Under the pieces are notes generated by a model, which ran no database searches, was not told the origin of the DNA, and saw only the letters and a list, made by a program, of their open reading frames with translations. From Psychrobacillus mangrovi (GTDB lineage Bacteria; Bacillota; Bacilli; Bacillales_A; Planococcaceae), in contig NZ_JBAWSY010000005.1 of the NCBI RefSeq assembly GCF_037104765.1, forward strand, positions 1 through 64,000: a stretch of DNA of 64,000 nt, written 5' to 3'. This document shows positions 35,145-44,188 of this stretch, in pieces; the first letter of the stretch is position 1; each line of letters starts with the position of its first letter. The translations under genes and the position numbers were made by a program.

Positions 35145-36671
35145 TTATCCCTCTTCGTTAATTATTAATTTTTTACCTTTCATTTTTAACACAAATGGTA
35201 CAATGATCCATAAAGCTGCAATAATTAAGAATACTGCAGACATCGGCTCTTTAAAAAAATAAAAGTAATCACCATTAGAAATAGTTAGTGCTCTGCGCAT
35301 ATTGTACTCCAGCATAGTGCCGAGTACTAAAGCCAATACAAATGGTGCCACTGGAAAATCAAACCTCGTGAAAATATAACCTAAAATCCCGAATGTTACT
35401 AACAAAATTAGATCAAATAATGTTAGGCGCACAGCATAAACTCCAAATACAGAAATCGCCACAATTAAGGGTAATAAATATTTTGGAGGCGTTTCTACAA
35501 CTTTTGCAAACACTTTAACCATCGGCATATTTAAGATTAATAACATAATATTCCCAACAAACATACTAGCAATTAGTCCCCAAGCTACTTCTGGATTTTT
35601 TTCAAATAGTAATGGACCAGGTTGAACGTTATACATAATTAGAGCACCCATTAATATCGCTGTTGTTCCTGATCCTGGAATCCCCAATGTTAGTAACGGA
35701 ATCATGGCACCACCAGAAGCTGCATTATTTGCTGATTCTGGTCCAGCAACACCTTGGATCATCCCAGTTCCAAATTTTTCAGGTGTTTTACTTACTTTTT
35801 TCTCTACACTATAGGAAAAGAAAGCTGCAATAGATGCACCTGCACCTGGTAAAACACCTATCAAAAAGCCTAGAAAGGAACCTCGAAAAATTGCTGGGAT
35901 ACTATCTTTAAGTTCTTTCCTATTTGGTAGTATTGAGTTAACTTTCACAGCTTTCCCATGAATATAATCACGTTCAATAATAGACTTAAATACTTCTCCT
36001 AATGCAAATAAACCAACAGCAACAGTTAAAAATTCTATACCTTCATAAAGACTTGGTTGATTAAATGTAAAACGTGCAATACCTGATACAGAATCAATTC
36101 CAATTGTACCAACTAGTAAACCTAAAGCCGTCATTAACAAGGCTTTTGTCATCGATTTACCCGCTAATCCACTTACTGCACATAATCCTAGAATCATAAG
36201 TGATGTATAATCTGCTGGTCCAAAATTGATTGCTAATTTCGATAGAGGCTGTGCTAAAAATATTAATCCAAGAAGTGAGACAATTCCTGCCACAAAGGAA
36301 CCAATTGCAGCAATGGATAAAGCAGCACCTGCACGACCCTTTTTAGCCATTTGATACCCATCTAATGTTGTTACAACTGAAGCGGCTTCGCCCGGTGTAT
36401 TTAACAAGATCGAGGTAGTTGAACCACCATACATAGCCCCATAATAAACCCCAGCAAGCATAATAATTGCACTAGTTGCTGCTTCTGTTGGACTTAAGGA
36501 AGATGTAATCGAAGATGTAATAGGTATTAATAATGCAACACCACTTACGGGACCAATACCTGGTAATACGCCTACCGCTGTCCCTATTAATACACCAAAA
36601 AATGCAAAAGCTAGATTATGCCATTGGAAGGCTGTTTCGAATCCAAGCTTTAACCATTCTAAAACGTCCAT
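35145..36671 (-). CDS. tctA: Tripartite tricarboxylate transporter large permease (TctA)
   Basis: This 508-residue membrane protein is the large channel subunit of a TTT-family importer. It has about 12 membrane segments and the TctA hallmarks GVLPGIGPVSGVALLIP near 34, YGGSTTSILLNTPGEAASVVTTLDG near 80, GVLPGAGASIAAFFSY near 269, GVAGPESANNAASGGAMIPLLTLGIPGSGTTAILMGAL near 306. It is complete, unlike the second tctA of the window at 53379-54878. It lies between prpF and tctB in one operon. Confidence 0.93.
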   Translation of the reverse strand: MDVLEWLKLGFETAFQWHNLAFAFFGVLIGTAVGVLPGIGPVSGVALLIPITSSITSSLSPTEAATSAIIMLAGVYYGAMYGGSTTSILLNTPGEAASVVTTLDGYQMAKKGRAGAALSIAAIGSFVAGIVSLLGLIFLAQPLSKLAINFGPADYTSLMILGLCAVSGLAGKSMTKALLMTALGLLVGTIGIDSVSGIARFTFNQPSLYEGIEFLTVAVGLFALGEVFKSIIERDYIHGKAVKVNSILPNRKELKDSIPAIFRGSFLGFLIGVLPGAGASIAAFFSYSVEKKVSKTPEKFGTGMIQGVAGPESANNAASGGAMIPLLTLGIPGSGTTAILMGALIMYNVQPGPLLFEKNPEVAWGLIASMFVGNIMLLILNMPMVKVFAKVVETPPKYLLPLIVAISVFGVYAVRLTLFDLILLVTFGILGYIFTRFDFPVAPFVLALVLGTMLEYNMRRALTISNGDYFYFFKEPMSAVFLIIAALWIIVPFVLKMKGKKLIINEEG

Positions 36672-36684
36672 TTAAATCACCTCT

Positions 36685-37152
36685 CTAGTTTAGGAAGTCT
36701 AACCATACCGGGAACTTAGGCAGAGTTCCATTAAGTAATTCCACATAAATGTAATATACGGAAATAGAAACAATTAACGCTATCAAAACGGATATCCAAG
36801 TTTTGCCACGCTCAATTGTTTGAAAGCCAATTAATAGAAATAAGAAAGTAGTAATAACATAACCTAAGGGACGTAAGAGTAAGCAATATGCAAATGTTGC
36901 AGCTAAAATAATAAAAAACTTTTTATAGTCGAAATCAACTTTTTCTACCACATCTTCTTTTTCATACCTAAATGTCTCTATAAATAGTTTAATACTCAAA
37001 ATAATAGTTAAAACTCCTAACATTGTCGGAAATACATTAGAGCCTACTTGACTACCATATGATGTACTAACATAACTCCTACTACCTACTATAAATGCTA
37101 AGCCTATCACCAAAAATACGCATGCGAACCCCCGATCAATTGTAGCTTTCAT
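36685..37152 (-). CDS. tctB: Tripartite tricarboxylate transporter small permease (TctB)
   Basis: This 155-residue membrane protein has four hydrophobic segments (about 10-28, 38-60, 78-110, 118-140) and the TctB pattern GSRSYVSTSYGSQVGSNVFPTMLGVLTIILS. It pairs with TctA and ends 13 bases before it. Confidence 0.88.
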   Translation of the reverse strand: MKATIDRGFACVFLVIGLAFIVGSRSYVSTSYGSQVGSNVFPTMLGVLTIILSIKLFIETFRYEKEDVVEKVDFDYKKFFIILAATFAYCLLLRPLGYVITTFLFLLIGFQTIERGKTWISVLIALIVSISVYYIYVELLNGTLPKFPVWLDFLN

Positions 37153-37225
37153 AAGTAGCCTCCTTTACATTACAGTTAGAATATTAAGGGAGGATAGGTT
37201 TAATCCTCCCTCATTTTTCTGTAAA

Positions 37226-38284
37226 TTATTTCGCCATACCCATCTCTTTTAAAATTTTAAGTACTACTTTATCTTGTTCCTGTAAATAAGTCATAAAATC
37301 ATCGCTCTTTTTAAAGCCATTTCCCCAACTATTTTTCTCGAGTTCAGATTGCCATTCAGGTGTTTCAACCATTTGCTCTATATGATCTTCCCAATATTTT
37401 ACCGCTTCATCAGAAATATCTTTTACTGCAAATAATCCACGCCAATTTGTAAATTCTGCATCATAACCTGATTCTTTAAAAGTTGGAACTTCGCTAAAAA
37501 TACCATCTAAACGTTTTGAAGAAGAAACCCCTAATACCCGTATCTCACCCGCTTCTAAATATTGACCAACTTCTGAAATTCCTGTAGTTAATGCATCTGA
37601 GTGACCACCTAGTAGAGCAACCATTGCATCGCCACCAGCATCATATGAAATATACTTAATTTCTTTTGGATCTGTACCGAGTGCAATTGCTGGCATCATG
37701 GCAATAATGTGATCCATCGATCCTGCACCCGAACCACCTGCAAATGTAATCGATGATGTATCTTTATCAATCGCTGTATATAATTCTTCTAGTGTTTGGT
37801 AAGGAGAATCTGCTTTTACAACAATTGCACCATAATCTGTCGTTAATTGTGCAATTGGTTTCATGTCTGCGTATGAATAAGGACTTGCAGCTTCATTTCT
37901 AAGATAATTGATTACAATTGGTGCAGAAGGTAATAATAGCTTCTCCTCATTAGTTGGATCATTTGTAATAAATTGTGACAATCCTGTAGTTTGTCCACCT
38001 CCAGGTACATTTTCTACTGAAAATGGTTGAGCCACTACTTTTGTTTGTTCAATTACTTTTACTACTGCACGAGCTGTAGTATCTAAACCTCCACCTGCAC
38101 CACCTGGTGCATAAATAACAATCGGTTTTTCAGGTTCATACCCAACGTCATCATTCTTGTCTGAAGCTTCAGCCGCTTCTGACTCATTAGTTGTCGTTGT
38201 CGCACCATCATTCGAATCACTACATGCAATTAATAAAACCGAAAGTACTGACAACACCAAAAACAACAACCATTTACTTTTCAT
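37226..38284 (-). CDS. tctC: Tripartite tricarboxylate transporter solute-binding lipoprotein (TctC)
   Basis: This 352-residue lipoprotein has the lipobox LIAC with Cys near 21, then an acidic Ser/Thr/Asn/Asp linker. The TctC binding domain starts at KPIVIYAPGGAGGGLDTTARAV near 53, with PGGGQTTGLSQFI near 89 and SYDAGGDAMVALLGGHSDA near 205. It is the first gene of the operon, downstream of a strong promoter overlapped by a palindrome. It delivers the tricarboxylate substrate to TctAB; the ligand is not known. Confidence 0.92.
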   Translation of the reverse strand: MKSKWLLFLVLSVLSVLLIACSDSNDGATTTTNESEAAEASDKNDDVGYEPEKPIVIYAPGGAGGGLDTTARAVVKVIEQTKVVAQPFSVENVPGGGQTTGLSQFITNDPTNEEKLLLPSAPIVINYLRNEAASPYSYADMKPIAQLTTDYGAIVVKADSPYQTLEELYTAIDKDTSSITFAGGSGAGSMDHIIAMMPAIALGTDPKEIKYISYDAGGDAMVALLGGHSDALTTGISEVGQYLEAGEIRVLGVSSSKRLDGIFSEVPTFKESGYDAEFTNWRGLFAVKDISDEAVKYWEDHIEQMVETPEWQSELEKNSWGNGFKKSDDFMTYLQEQDKVVLKILKEMGMAK

Positions 38285-38330
38285 CCATATTCCCCCTAAA
38301 AATTTTTAAAAGAAACATTTAGCCCCTTTT

Positions 38331-38352
38331 GTATAATTGTATACATTTATAC
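38331..38352. promoter_or_regulatory. 22-bp near-perfect palindrome, likely GntR operator
   Basis: Ten of eleven base pairs of the palindrome match: outer arms GTATAA and TTATAC, centre TGTATACA. It overlaps the -10 box of the promoter in front of tctC and lies 47 bp from the start codon, the expected place for a repressor of the FCD-GntR type encoded at the end of the same operon. Confidence 0.65.
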
Positions 38353-38363
38353 TAAATTGTCAA
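38336..38363 (-). promoter_or_regulatory. SigA promoter of the tricarboxylate operon
   Basis: TTGACA (38358-38363) and TACAAT (38336-38341) are 16 bases apart on the minus strand. Confidence 0.7.
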
Positions 38364-38636
38364 AATGTTTTTAAGATTAAAAATATATATATTAATATAG
38401 TAAATCCACGTACTAAATGTAAACATAGTAACCATTATAGTTAAAAAAATCACCTTAGTAGAAAACTCCTGTAAAACCTTATAATTGCATAGCGAAAGTA
38501 ACGAAAAGTATAGATGTGTATTACAATTAGTAATTTCCATTGTTTTACTCCTTAATTAGACCAAAGCACCGATATAAGGGAGTATAAACTAGCAACTTTT
38601 ATAAAATTTGTTGATAATTTTTATAAGTTCCACACT
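38364..38636. other. AT-rich intergenic stretch, nothing recognised
   Basis: A 62-codon minus-strand frame exists here but it covers the promoter side, has no ribosome site and an unconvincing composition. I see no RNA structure or repeat. Confidence 0.5.
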
Positions 38637-38672
38637 AAAAAAAGGCCGTTTAATCTAAATTATTTAACGGCC
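38637..38672 (-). terminator. Terminator after the degenerate yqhG copy
   Basis: GGCCGTTTAAT (38644-38654) pairs with ATTTAACGGCC with one mismatch, and the minus strand runs into seven T. It would end the transcript of the histidine phosphatase gene after passing the yqhG fragment. Confidence 0.85.
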
Positions 38673-38707
38673 TTAATATGTTATATGAAATTTTTTTAAC
38701 GTAAATT

Positions 38708-38900
38708 AATCCACCATTGATAATTCGATTTTTATCCTAGGCTCGTATTGTTCTTGCAAAGCTTGTTTCTCCATTTCATAGCATTCAGGCTTCATACTGA
38801 CCCCTTTTTGATCAGTAATTAAGGTTAATTGTACTTTCTAGGTATTGCCAAAGGTAAGGATGATTCACGTTCATGTAATAATCATGGTTTTGTATGATTC
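38708..38900 (-). pseudogene. Degenerate partial copy of yqhG
   Basis: Three blocks match the intact yqhG at 39717-40496 in the same order and strand. 38708-38807 matches 39729-39829 (the C-terminal coding end, sharing TTATCCTAGGCTCGTATTG). 38808-38830 matches the segment at 40286-40310 (TTTTGATCAGT-ATTAAGGTTA). 38832-38897 matches parts of 40337-40444. About 460 bp and a shorter piece are deleted between blocks and the frame is broken. It must have come from duplication followed by decay. Confidence 0.8.
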
Positions 38901-38929
38901 GTGTGTAGTTTCAAATTTCCCCCTTTATA

Positions 38930-39529
38930 TTAATTTAAGTGCTCTTGCTTATTCATAAATTTTATTATTCTAACATTCTCTTTTATCTCCAATAAATGAA
39001 TACCTGTATCACCTGTTGAAAATACATGATTACTAGTATTCGGCTGGTTTAAAAATGCTTTTAAAAATTGCGAAATAAACCCACCATGAGAGACAATTGC
39101 TACTCTCTCGTACTCTTGATAATCTAAAATAATTTGATGGAAAATCCTTTCCGCTCGAAAACGAAACTCCAATTCTGATTCACCCTTCTCAATGGGAATA
39201 TGAACAGGTCTTCCACCGGGTGGTAATGGATAATTTATGGACGCCTCTACTTTTGAAATTCCTGCAAGAATTCCATTATTAAATTCCATTAAGTCAGTCT
39301 CTTCTTCTAATTGACATCCTGTTTCTTCTTGAAGAATTAATGCTGTGCTTCTCGCTCTTTTTAGTGGACTTGATATGATGATATCTGGTGGAAAATGTGA
39401 GGCTACATATACCGACATCAACTTCGCTTGTTTCTCTCCAAGATCTGTTAAAGGAAAATCTGCTCTTCCCTCATGTACTCCTAGTAAATCCGCTTCTGAT
39501 TGTCCGTGTCTAACAATGAGCAATTCCAT
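38930..39529 (-). CDS. Histidine phosphatase family protein (phosphoglycerate mutase-like)
   Basis: This 199-residue enzyme forms a phosphohistidine intermediate. The RHG motif is LLIVRHGQSEAD at residues 3-14, the second Arg in SSPLKRARSTA near 56, the acidic residue in DLMEFNNGILAG near 81 and the second His in VAIVSHGGFIS near 147. It lacks the long insert of true glycolytic mutases, so a phosphatase on a small phosphorylated metabolite is more likely. It lies between the yqhG fragment and the intact yqhG, in the same direction. Confidence 0.9.
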   Translation of the reverse strand: MELLIVRHGQSEADLLGVHEGRADFPLTDLGEKQAKLMSVYVASHFPPDIIISSPLKRARSTALILQEETGCQLEEETDLMEFNNGILAGISKVEASINYPLPPGGRPVHIPIEKGESELEFRFRAERIFHQIILDYQEYERVAIVSHGGFISQFLKAFLNQPNTSNHVFSTGDTGIHLLEIKENVRIIKFMNKQEHLN

Positions 39530-39668
39530 ATAAATTTTTCACTCCTTAAGGTGGAAGAAAACTTAAAAATAAACCATAATATACCATTATTTGTAGTTAC
39601 ATTTTACCACATGAATTGACAGATAAGCATGTTGTCTTCAGTTTTTTAAAAACTATTTTTGAATAATC

Positions 39669-39699
39669 AAAAAAGCTAAAAAGCATTGGCTTTTTAGCT
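39669..39699 (-). terminator. Terminator of yqhH-yqhG
   Basis: AGCTAAAAAGC pairs perfectly with GCTTTTTAGCT around ATTG, followed by six T on the minus strand. It ends 18 bases after the yqhG stop. Confidence 0.9.
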
Positions 39700-39716
39700 A
39701 AGTTTCTCTGCTATAT

Positions 39717-40496
39717 TCACTTTAAATAAAATAAACCACCATTAATAATTTCGATTTTTATCCTAGGCTCGTATTGTTCTTGCAATGCCTGTTTCTCCAT
39801 CTCATAGCATTCAGGCTTCATACTTACCCCTTCATAGAAGTATTCAAGTACTTCCAAATCCTTTAGCCATCTTTGCTTTGCCTCTTCAGCCCAAGTATGA
39901 TCATCCTGTTGTATAATGCGGTCGATAAGCTCATCTAATCGTTCAAGGGCACGGATTGGCTTTATAATATAGGGAAGTTTAAATGTCTTTTCAGAAATAG
40001 TTGTATCCAATTCCAGTCCTCTGAGCGATTCTTGAAAACGATTGATAATACTACCTGTCATTAAATTAATGCCTAAAGAATGAAGCATTTCTTTTGTTTG
40101 ATCACAGTAATACGATATTTTATAATTCACTCCTAACCACGGAGTTATAATCTTTCTTTCATTTGCAACTTCTATTTTCTCATACATATGCACAAATGAG
40201 CCCATCCGTCTGGTTGTTTGAAAGATCTGATTTAATTTTGGAGAACCGAAGTGGACAATCTCCCCTTTAACCTTTTCGAGAAGATTATTTTGATCAGTGA
40301 TTAAGGTTAGTTGTGCAGGACACGGCACCCCATTAGTACTTTCTAGATATTGCCAATAATAAGGGCGATTCATAATTTTTTTGTCCATATCAATCGTTAA
40401 TTGTACAGTCATGTAATAGTCATTATTTTGTACGATTTGACAGTTATTTTCCGTAAAAAATTTCTGTAAATACCGATGAACTTCTTGCGGATACAT
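39717..40496 (-). CDS. yqhG: YqhG family protein
   Basis: This 259-residue soluble protein matches B. subtilis YqhG in length and character (MYPQEVHRYLQKFF start, MTVQLTIDMDKKIMNRPYYW near 29-48, GSPKLNQIFQ near 83). Its function is not known. It is linked to the yqhH helicase gene 35 bases upstream, as in B. subtilis, which supports a shared role. A second, broken fragment of the gene lies 0.9 kb downstream. Confidence 0.85.
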   Translation of the reverse strand: MYPQEVHRYLQKFFTENNCQIVQNNDYYMTVQLTIDMDKKIMNRPYYWQYLESTNGVPCPAQLTLITDQNNLLEKVKGEIVHFGSPKLNQIFQTTRRMGSFVHMYEKIEVANERKIITPWLGVNYKISYYCDQTKEMLHSLGINLMTGSIINRFQESLRGLELDTTISEKTFKLPYIIKPIRALERLDELIDRIIQQDDHTWAEEAKQRWLKDLEVLEYFYEGVSMKPECYEMEKQALQEQYEPRIKIEIINGGLFYLK

Positions 40497-40531
40497 GCAC
40501 GTCCTCCTCCCCTTCCTTAACCAGAATCATC

Positions 40532-42064
40532 TTATATGGATTTTTTAAAAGTTGATAAGATGTCATCTAACTCACCCACCGCTTTTTCAAAGACATCAAT
40601 TTTCACATACAGCAAATCTAATATGTTCTTCTCAATAGTGTTATCGATGGCTAAATTGTAAATATGAACGTCATGTTCCTGCCCTAAACGATGGACACGC
40701 CCAATTCGCTGCTCTAATTTCATCGGATTCCAAGGCAGATCATAGTTGATAACATGGTGACAGAACTGTAGGTTAATACCTTCTCCCCCAGATTCTGTTG
40801 CAATCAATACTTGTGCCTGTTCTTTAAATAAATGTTTCATCCAATCTCGCTTGGATTTGTTGAATTTTCCGTTAAAGGGTACACTTGTGATACCTTTTGT
40901 TTGCAAATACCACTGGAGATAGACTTGACTCGCTCGATATTCTGTAAAGATAATGACCTTATCATCGGCTTTCGAAATGATTTCATATACCTTTTCAGCT
41001 TTTGAGTTTATTTCCAACGAGCTTAGTTTCTGAATGATTTCTTCGATATAACTAATTTCTTCTCGTTCTGTACATTTTTGAAGCATTTTATTTAACGTAA
41101 GATAGGTTGCTTCCTTACTACTACACATTTCCTTTTGCAGCGTAATCATTGAAAAAGCACCCGAAAAAACCGGGGAAATATTTTTAAGCTCTAATATCAT
41201 GTCGTATACTTCTTTTTCCTCTTTGGAAAACTGAATAGGTATAATTTCGACTTTTCGATTTGTCCATTCAATTCCTGTATCATGTCTTCTATTTCGCACC
41301 ATGACTTGATTTACCAATTCTCTTAAATACTCATCGTGCTCTAAGTTGTGTTTACTTGCGGAGAACTCCGATTGAAACGTCTCATAATTCCCTAGGTGTC
41401 CTGGTTTTAATAGAGAAATTAGATAAAATAATTCAAACACATTGTTCTGAATTGGAGTGGCAGTCAACAACAAACAAAACTTTTTCTTTAATCCTTGAAC
41501 AAATTCATAAATTTTCGTTTTATGGTTTTTAAGCTTGTGTGCCTCGTCGATGATGATCATGTCATAATCTTGTGCATAGATGAGTTCTTTGTGTGGGCTT
41601 TTCTTTGCGGTATCCATACTCATGACTACTACATCATAGTGATCTAATGAGTAATTTTTTTTGTAAGCGATAGCGGGGATATAAAATTTGTAATTCAATT
41701 CTTCAATCCATTGATTGATCAATGATGCAGGTGCTAAAATCAACGCTTTTTTTACAAGCCCTCGAATAAGGTATTCTTTTAATATCAACCCCGCCTCAAT
41801 CGTTTTACCAAGTCCAACCTCATCCGCAAGAATTGCCTTACCATTCATCCTTTCGATAACTGTTTCGGCCACATCCAATTGATGATTAAGTGGAGTTAAA
41901 TTTGGTAAGTACTTGGGAGACTGGAGACCTGTAAAATCTGTAATCAGATTAGCCTTCACCACATCGTAGCTCATATTGTATAATGTCCAACTATCCCATG
42001 GTTCACGATTTTCCAATCTATCTATAAATGCTTCTTTCCACTCAGATGACCTTTCTATTATCAT
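40532..42064 (-). CDS. yqhH: SNF2-family helicase YqhH
   Basis: This 510-residue Swi2/Snf2 ATPase remodels or translocates on nucleic acid. Motif I is ADEVGLGKTIEAGLI near 78, motif II IIIDEAHKLKNH near 172, motif III LTATPIQNN near 201, motif V ATESGGEGINLQFCHHVINYDLPWNP near 422 and motif VI QRIGRVHRLGQ near 454. The ATG at 42064 has GAGGTG six bases upstream; a GTG three codons earlier lies before it. It is somewhat shorter than B. subtilis YqhH. In B. subtilis the pair is divergent from the gcv operon; here gcv is absent and a hexarate cluster lies upstream. Confidence 0.9.
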   Translation of the reverse strand: MIIERSSEWKEAFIDRLENREPWDSWTLYNMSYDVVKANLITDFTGLQSPKYLPNLTPLNHQLDVAETVIERMNGKAILADEVGLGKTIEAGLILKEYLIRGLVKKALILAPASLINQWIEELNYKFYIPAIAYKKNYSLDHYDVVVMSMDTAKKSPHKELIYAQDYDMIIIDEAHKLKNHKTKIYEFVQGLKKKFCLLLTATPIQNNVFELFYLISLLKPGHLGNYETFQSEFSASKHNLEHDEYLRELVNQVMVRNRRHDTGIEWTNRKVEIIPIQFSKEEKEVYDMILELKNISPVFSGAFSMITLQKEMCSSKEATYLTLNKMLQKCTEREEISYIEEIIQKLSSLEINSKAEKVYEIISKADDKVIIFTEYRASQVYLQWYLQTKGITSVPFNGKFNKSKRDWMKHLFKEQAQVLIATESGGEGINLQFCHHVINYDLPWNPMKLEQRIGRVHRLGQEHDVHIYNLAIDNTIEKNILDLLYVKIDVFEKAVGELDDILSTFKKSI

Positions 42065-42194
42065 GAATATCACCTCATGTAACTTTCTTCTTTCTCTTAG
42101 ATTGTCCCAAAAAGAAGCACCTATGTTTTTTTAATTGAAATAAAATTATTAAAAAAACCTTGAAACGTATTTTAGACTTAAATTTGTGTAAAAT

Positions 42195-42223
42195 AAAAAA
42201 AGATTGATGTTGATACATCAATC
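42195..42223 (-). terminator. Terminator of the hydroxyacid dehydrogenase gene
   Basis: GATTGATG (42202-42209) pairs perfectly with CATCAATC (42216-42223) around six bases, and the minus strand runs into seven T-rich bases. Confidence 0.88.
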
Positions 42224-42242
42224 AGAGGTAGCTGTTCCATTA

Positions 42243-43214
42243 TTAATCATCTACTCTGGTCATTTGTTTTTTATTGACCCAAGTGAGAGGTTCTTTATTA
42301 TTTTTGATTCGTACGATTTCCTTCGCACATTCTAAGGACATAGCGCTCATCGCCTCGTTCGTAAGGGCTGCAATGTGAGGTGTGACGATCACATTATCAA
42401 ACTCCCACAAAGGATGATTGGAGGGAGCTGGTTCATGTTCAAAGACATCTATTGCTGCACCTGAAATAATTTTCTTTCTTAATGCAACTGCTAGTGCTTC
42501 CTCATCAATTAACCCTCCTCTGGCAGCGTTAATCAAGAATGCAGTCGGCTTCATTAATCCAATTTTTTCTTTATCTATAATATGATGTAAATACTCGTTA
42601 TATGGTAAGTGCAAAGAGATATAATCCGCTTTCTTAATCAATTCTTCAAGACTGTCTTCCATTGTAATGTATTCCTCGATAGGTGACTGTGCATATGGAT
42701 CGTATGCGATAACTTTCATCTCGAAACCATGATAACATTTGTGAGCAACTAATTTACCTATATTCCCCATTCCCACGATCCCAAGGACTTTACCTTTCAG
42801 TTCTGTTCCATTAGAATTGTTCCGTATGTTAAAATCTCCATTTCGTAAAGCATGATCAACTTTTACAATTTGCCTTGATATTGAAAGGATTAGACCAATT
42901 ACATGTTCTGAGACAGAATTTATATTAGCAGTTGGGGTATAAGTTACATAGATGCCTCGATTTGTGGCAGCTTCAATATCCACATTATCTAATCCTACCC
43001 CATAACGCGCAATAATTTTTAATCGATCGGCAATATTAATAACTTCTTTATTCATAACATCCGTTCTAAGTAGTACCGCATCGTAATGTGGAATAGCTTC
43101 TTTCAGTTCACTGGCACTCATTTCTGTTGGTGCAAAAACTTCGCATCCGTGTTCTTCTAAATATGCTATACCTTCAGTTGCAATTTCCCTTGGTATTAAT
43201 ACTTTAAATTCCAC
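42243..43214 (-). CDS. D-isomer 2-hydroxyacid dehydrogenase (SerA-like, no ACT domain)
   Basis: This 323-residue NAD-dependent enzyme has the Rossmann motif GIVGMGNIGK near 146, catalytic Arg in INAARGGLIDEEAL near 231, Glu in HEPAPS near 260 and His in TPHIAALTNEA near 278. It lacks the C-terminal ACT domain of true SerA. Similar enzymes reduce glyoxylate, hydroxypyruvate or tartronate-like acids. It lies after the gntR gene but beyond that gene's terminator, so it may have its own promoter; a link to hexarate catabolism is likely from position only. Confidence 0.85.
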   Translation of the reverse strand: MEFKVLIPREIATEGIAYLEEHGCEVFAPTEMSASELKEAIPHYDAVLLRTDVMNKEVINIADRLKIIARYGVGLDNVDIEAATNRGIYVTYTPTANINSVSEHVIGLILSISRQIVKVDHALRNGDFNIRNNSNGTELKGKVLGIVGMGNIGKLVAHKCYHGFEMKVIAYDPYAQSPIEEYITMEDSLEELIKKADYISLHLPYNEYLHHIIDKEKIGLMKPTAFLINAARGGLIDEEALAVALRKKIISGAAIDVFEHEPAPSNHPLWEFDNVIVTPHIAALTNEAMSAMSLECAKEIVRIKNNKEPLTWVNKKQMTRVDD

Positions 43215-43263
43215 CCTTTGTTTCCTCCTTAAAAAGATTATTTTCTATTTTTAAGATCATTAT

Positions 43264-43306
43264 TAAAAAAAGGCTATAAACAACATAATCGTTTATAGCC
43301 TTTTTC
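43264..43306 (-). terminator. Terminator of the hexarate gntR gene
   Basis: GGCTATAAAC pairs perfectly with GTTTATAGCC around nine bases, with A and T runs on both sides. Confidence 0.9.
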
Positions 43307-43321
43307 CTATTTTTTTAGCTG

Positions 43322-44008
43322 TCACTCAACTATGCTATCCAATATTTTCTTCCGAACAAAGTTTAAATGTCTATACATTTGTTTAAACGCTTCATGCGGA
43401 TCTCTTCTTTTTAAAGCTTCATAAATTGCAACATGATGCTCAATTGTAATTTCTGGGTCTCTATTCTTAATTAGACTATCTGTTTTTTCATGTGCGATAA
43501 GGAGCGATGTAATCATACCCTCTACAACCGGATTATTTGCGCTAAGCGCTATGATTTTATGGAATTCCTTATCCAAAACCCCATAATTAGTATGTGCATT
43601 CTCACGTGTTTTGTTAATTGTATTTTCAAGCTGTTCCAACTGCTCATCTGAAATCTTTTCAGCTGCTATAGTAACCAACCCTAATTCTAATGCCATTCTC
43701 GCCTCGATTAGAGCGGGAAGATTATTTATAGAAAGAGAAAGCATTGCTGTAAAAGGAGAACTGCCTATTTTGTCATTAACATATGTTCCTCCTCTAGGTT
43801 TACGTGTAATGATTTCCAAGGTTTCAAGTGAGCTTAAAGCCTCACGTAGAACAGGTCTGCTTACATCCAATTGCTCCATCAATTTCATTTCTGGAGGCAA
43901 CTTATCCCCTTGCTTTAGTTGACCGCTTAATAATAGATATACAATTTTTTCTAAAACTTGTTGCGACAGAGTGCTCCTTTTAACTGTATCAACAAAATAC
44001 TCTTCCAT
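43322..44008 (-). CDS. GntR-family (FCD) regulator of the hexarate cluster
   Basis: This 228-residue regulator has a winged helix (LKQGDKLPPEMKLMEQLDVSRPVLREALSSLETLEII, residues 33-69) and an FCD ligand domain (about 95-220). PRGGTYVN near 74 is the usual linker. FCD regulators near gudD and garD genes usually respond to glucarate or galactarate. The perfect 19-bp palindrome in the leader of the tctB-first transcript at 55433-55451 is its most likely binding site. Confidence 0.9.
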   Translation of the reverse strand: MEEYFVDTVKRSTLSQQVLEKIVYLLLSGQLKQGDKLPPEMKLMEQLDVSRPVLREALSSLETLEIITRKPRGGTYVNDKIGSSPFTAMLSLSINNLPALIEARMALELGLVTIAAEKISDEQLEQLENTINKTRENAHTNYGVLDKEFHKIIALSANNPVVEGMITSLLIAHEKTDSLIKNRDPEITIEHHVAIYEALKRRDPHEAFKQMYRHLNFVRKKILDSIVE

Positions 44009-44188
44009 ACTTTAAACACCACTTTCTATTTACAATGAGACAAAAATAATCTCTTTTTCTATACTTTTATTCTACAATAAATTCAGAGAAATACCTCCAA
44101 TTAAAAAGCCTATAATTACTTGCAAATACAACTAATAGTTTCTATTGGCATTTCTAGTATTTTGGATTCCATAAGACATTCTCTTTCT

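Noticed and set aside
38352..38540. Minus-strand frame of 62 codons with a hydrophobic composition
   Set aside because: It has no ribosome site, overlaps the operon promoter and is made of AT-rich spacer.
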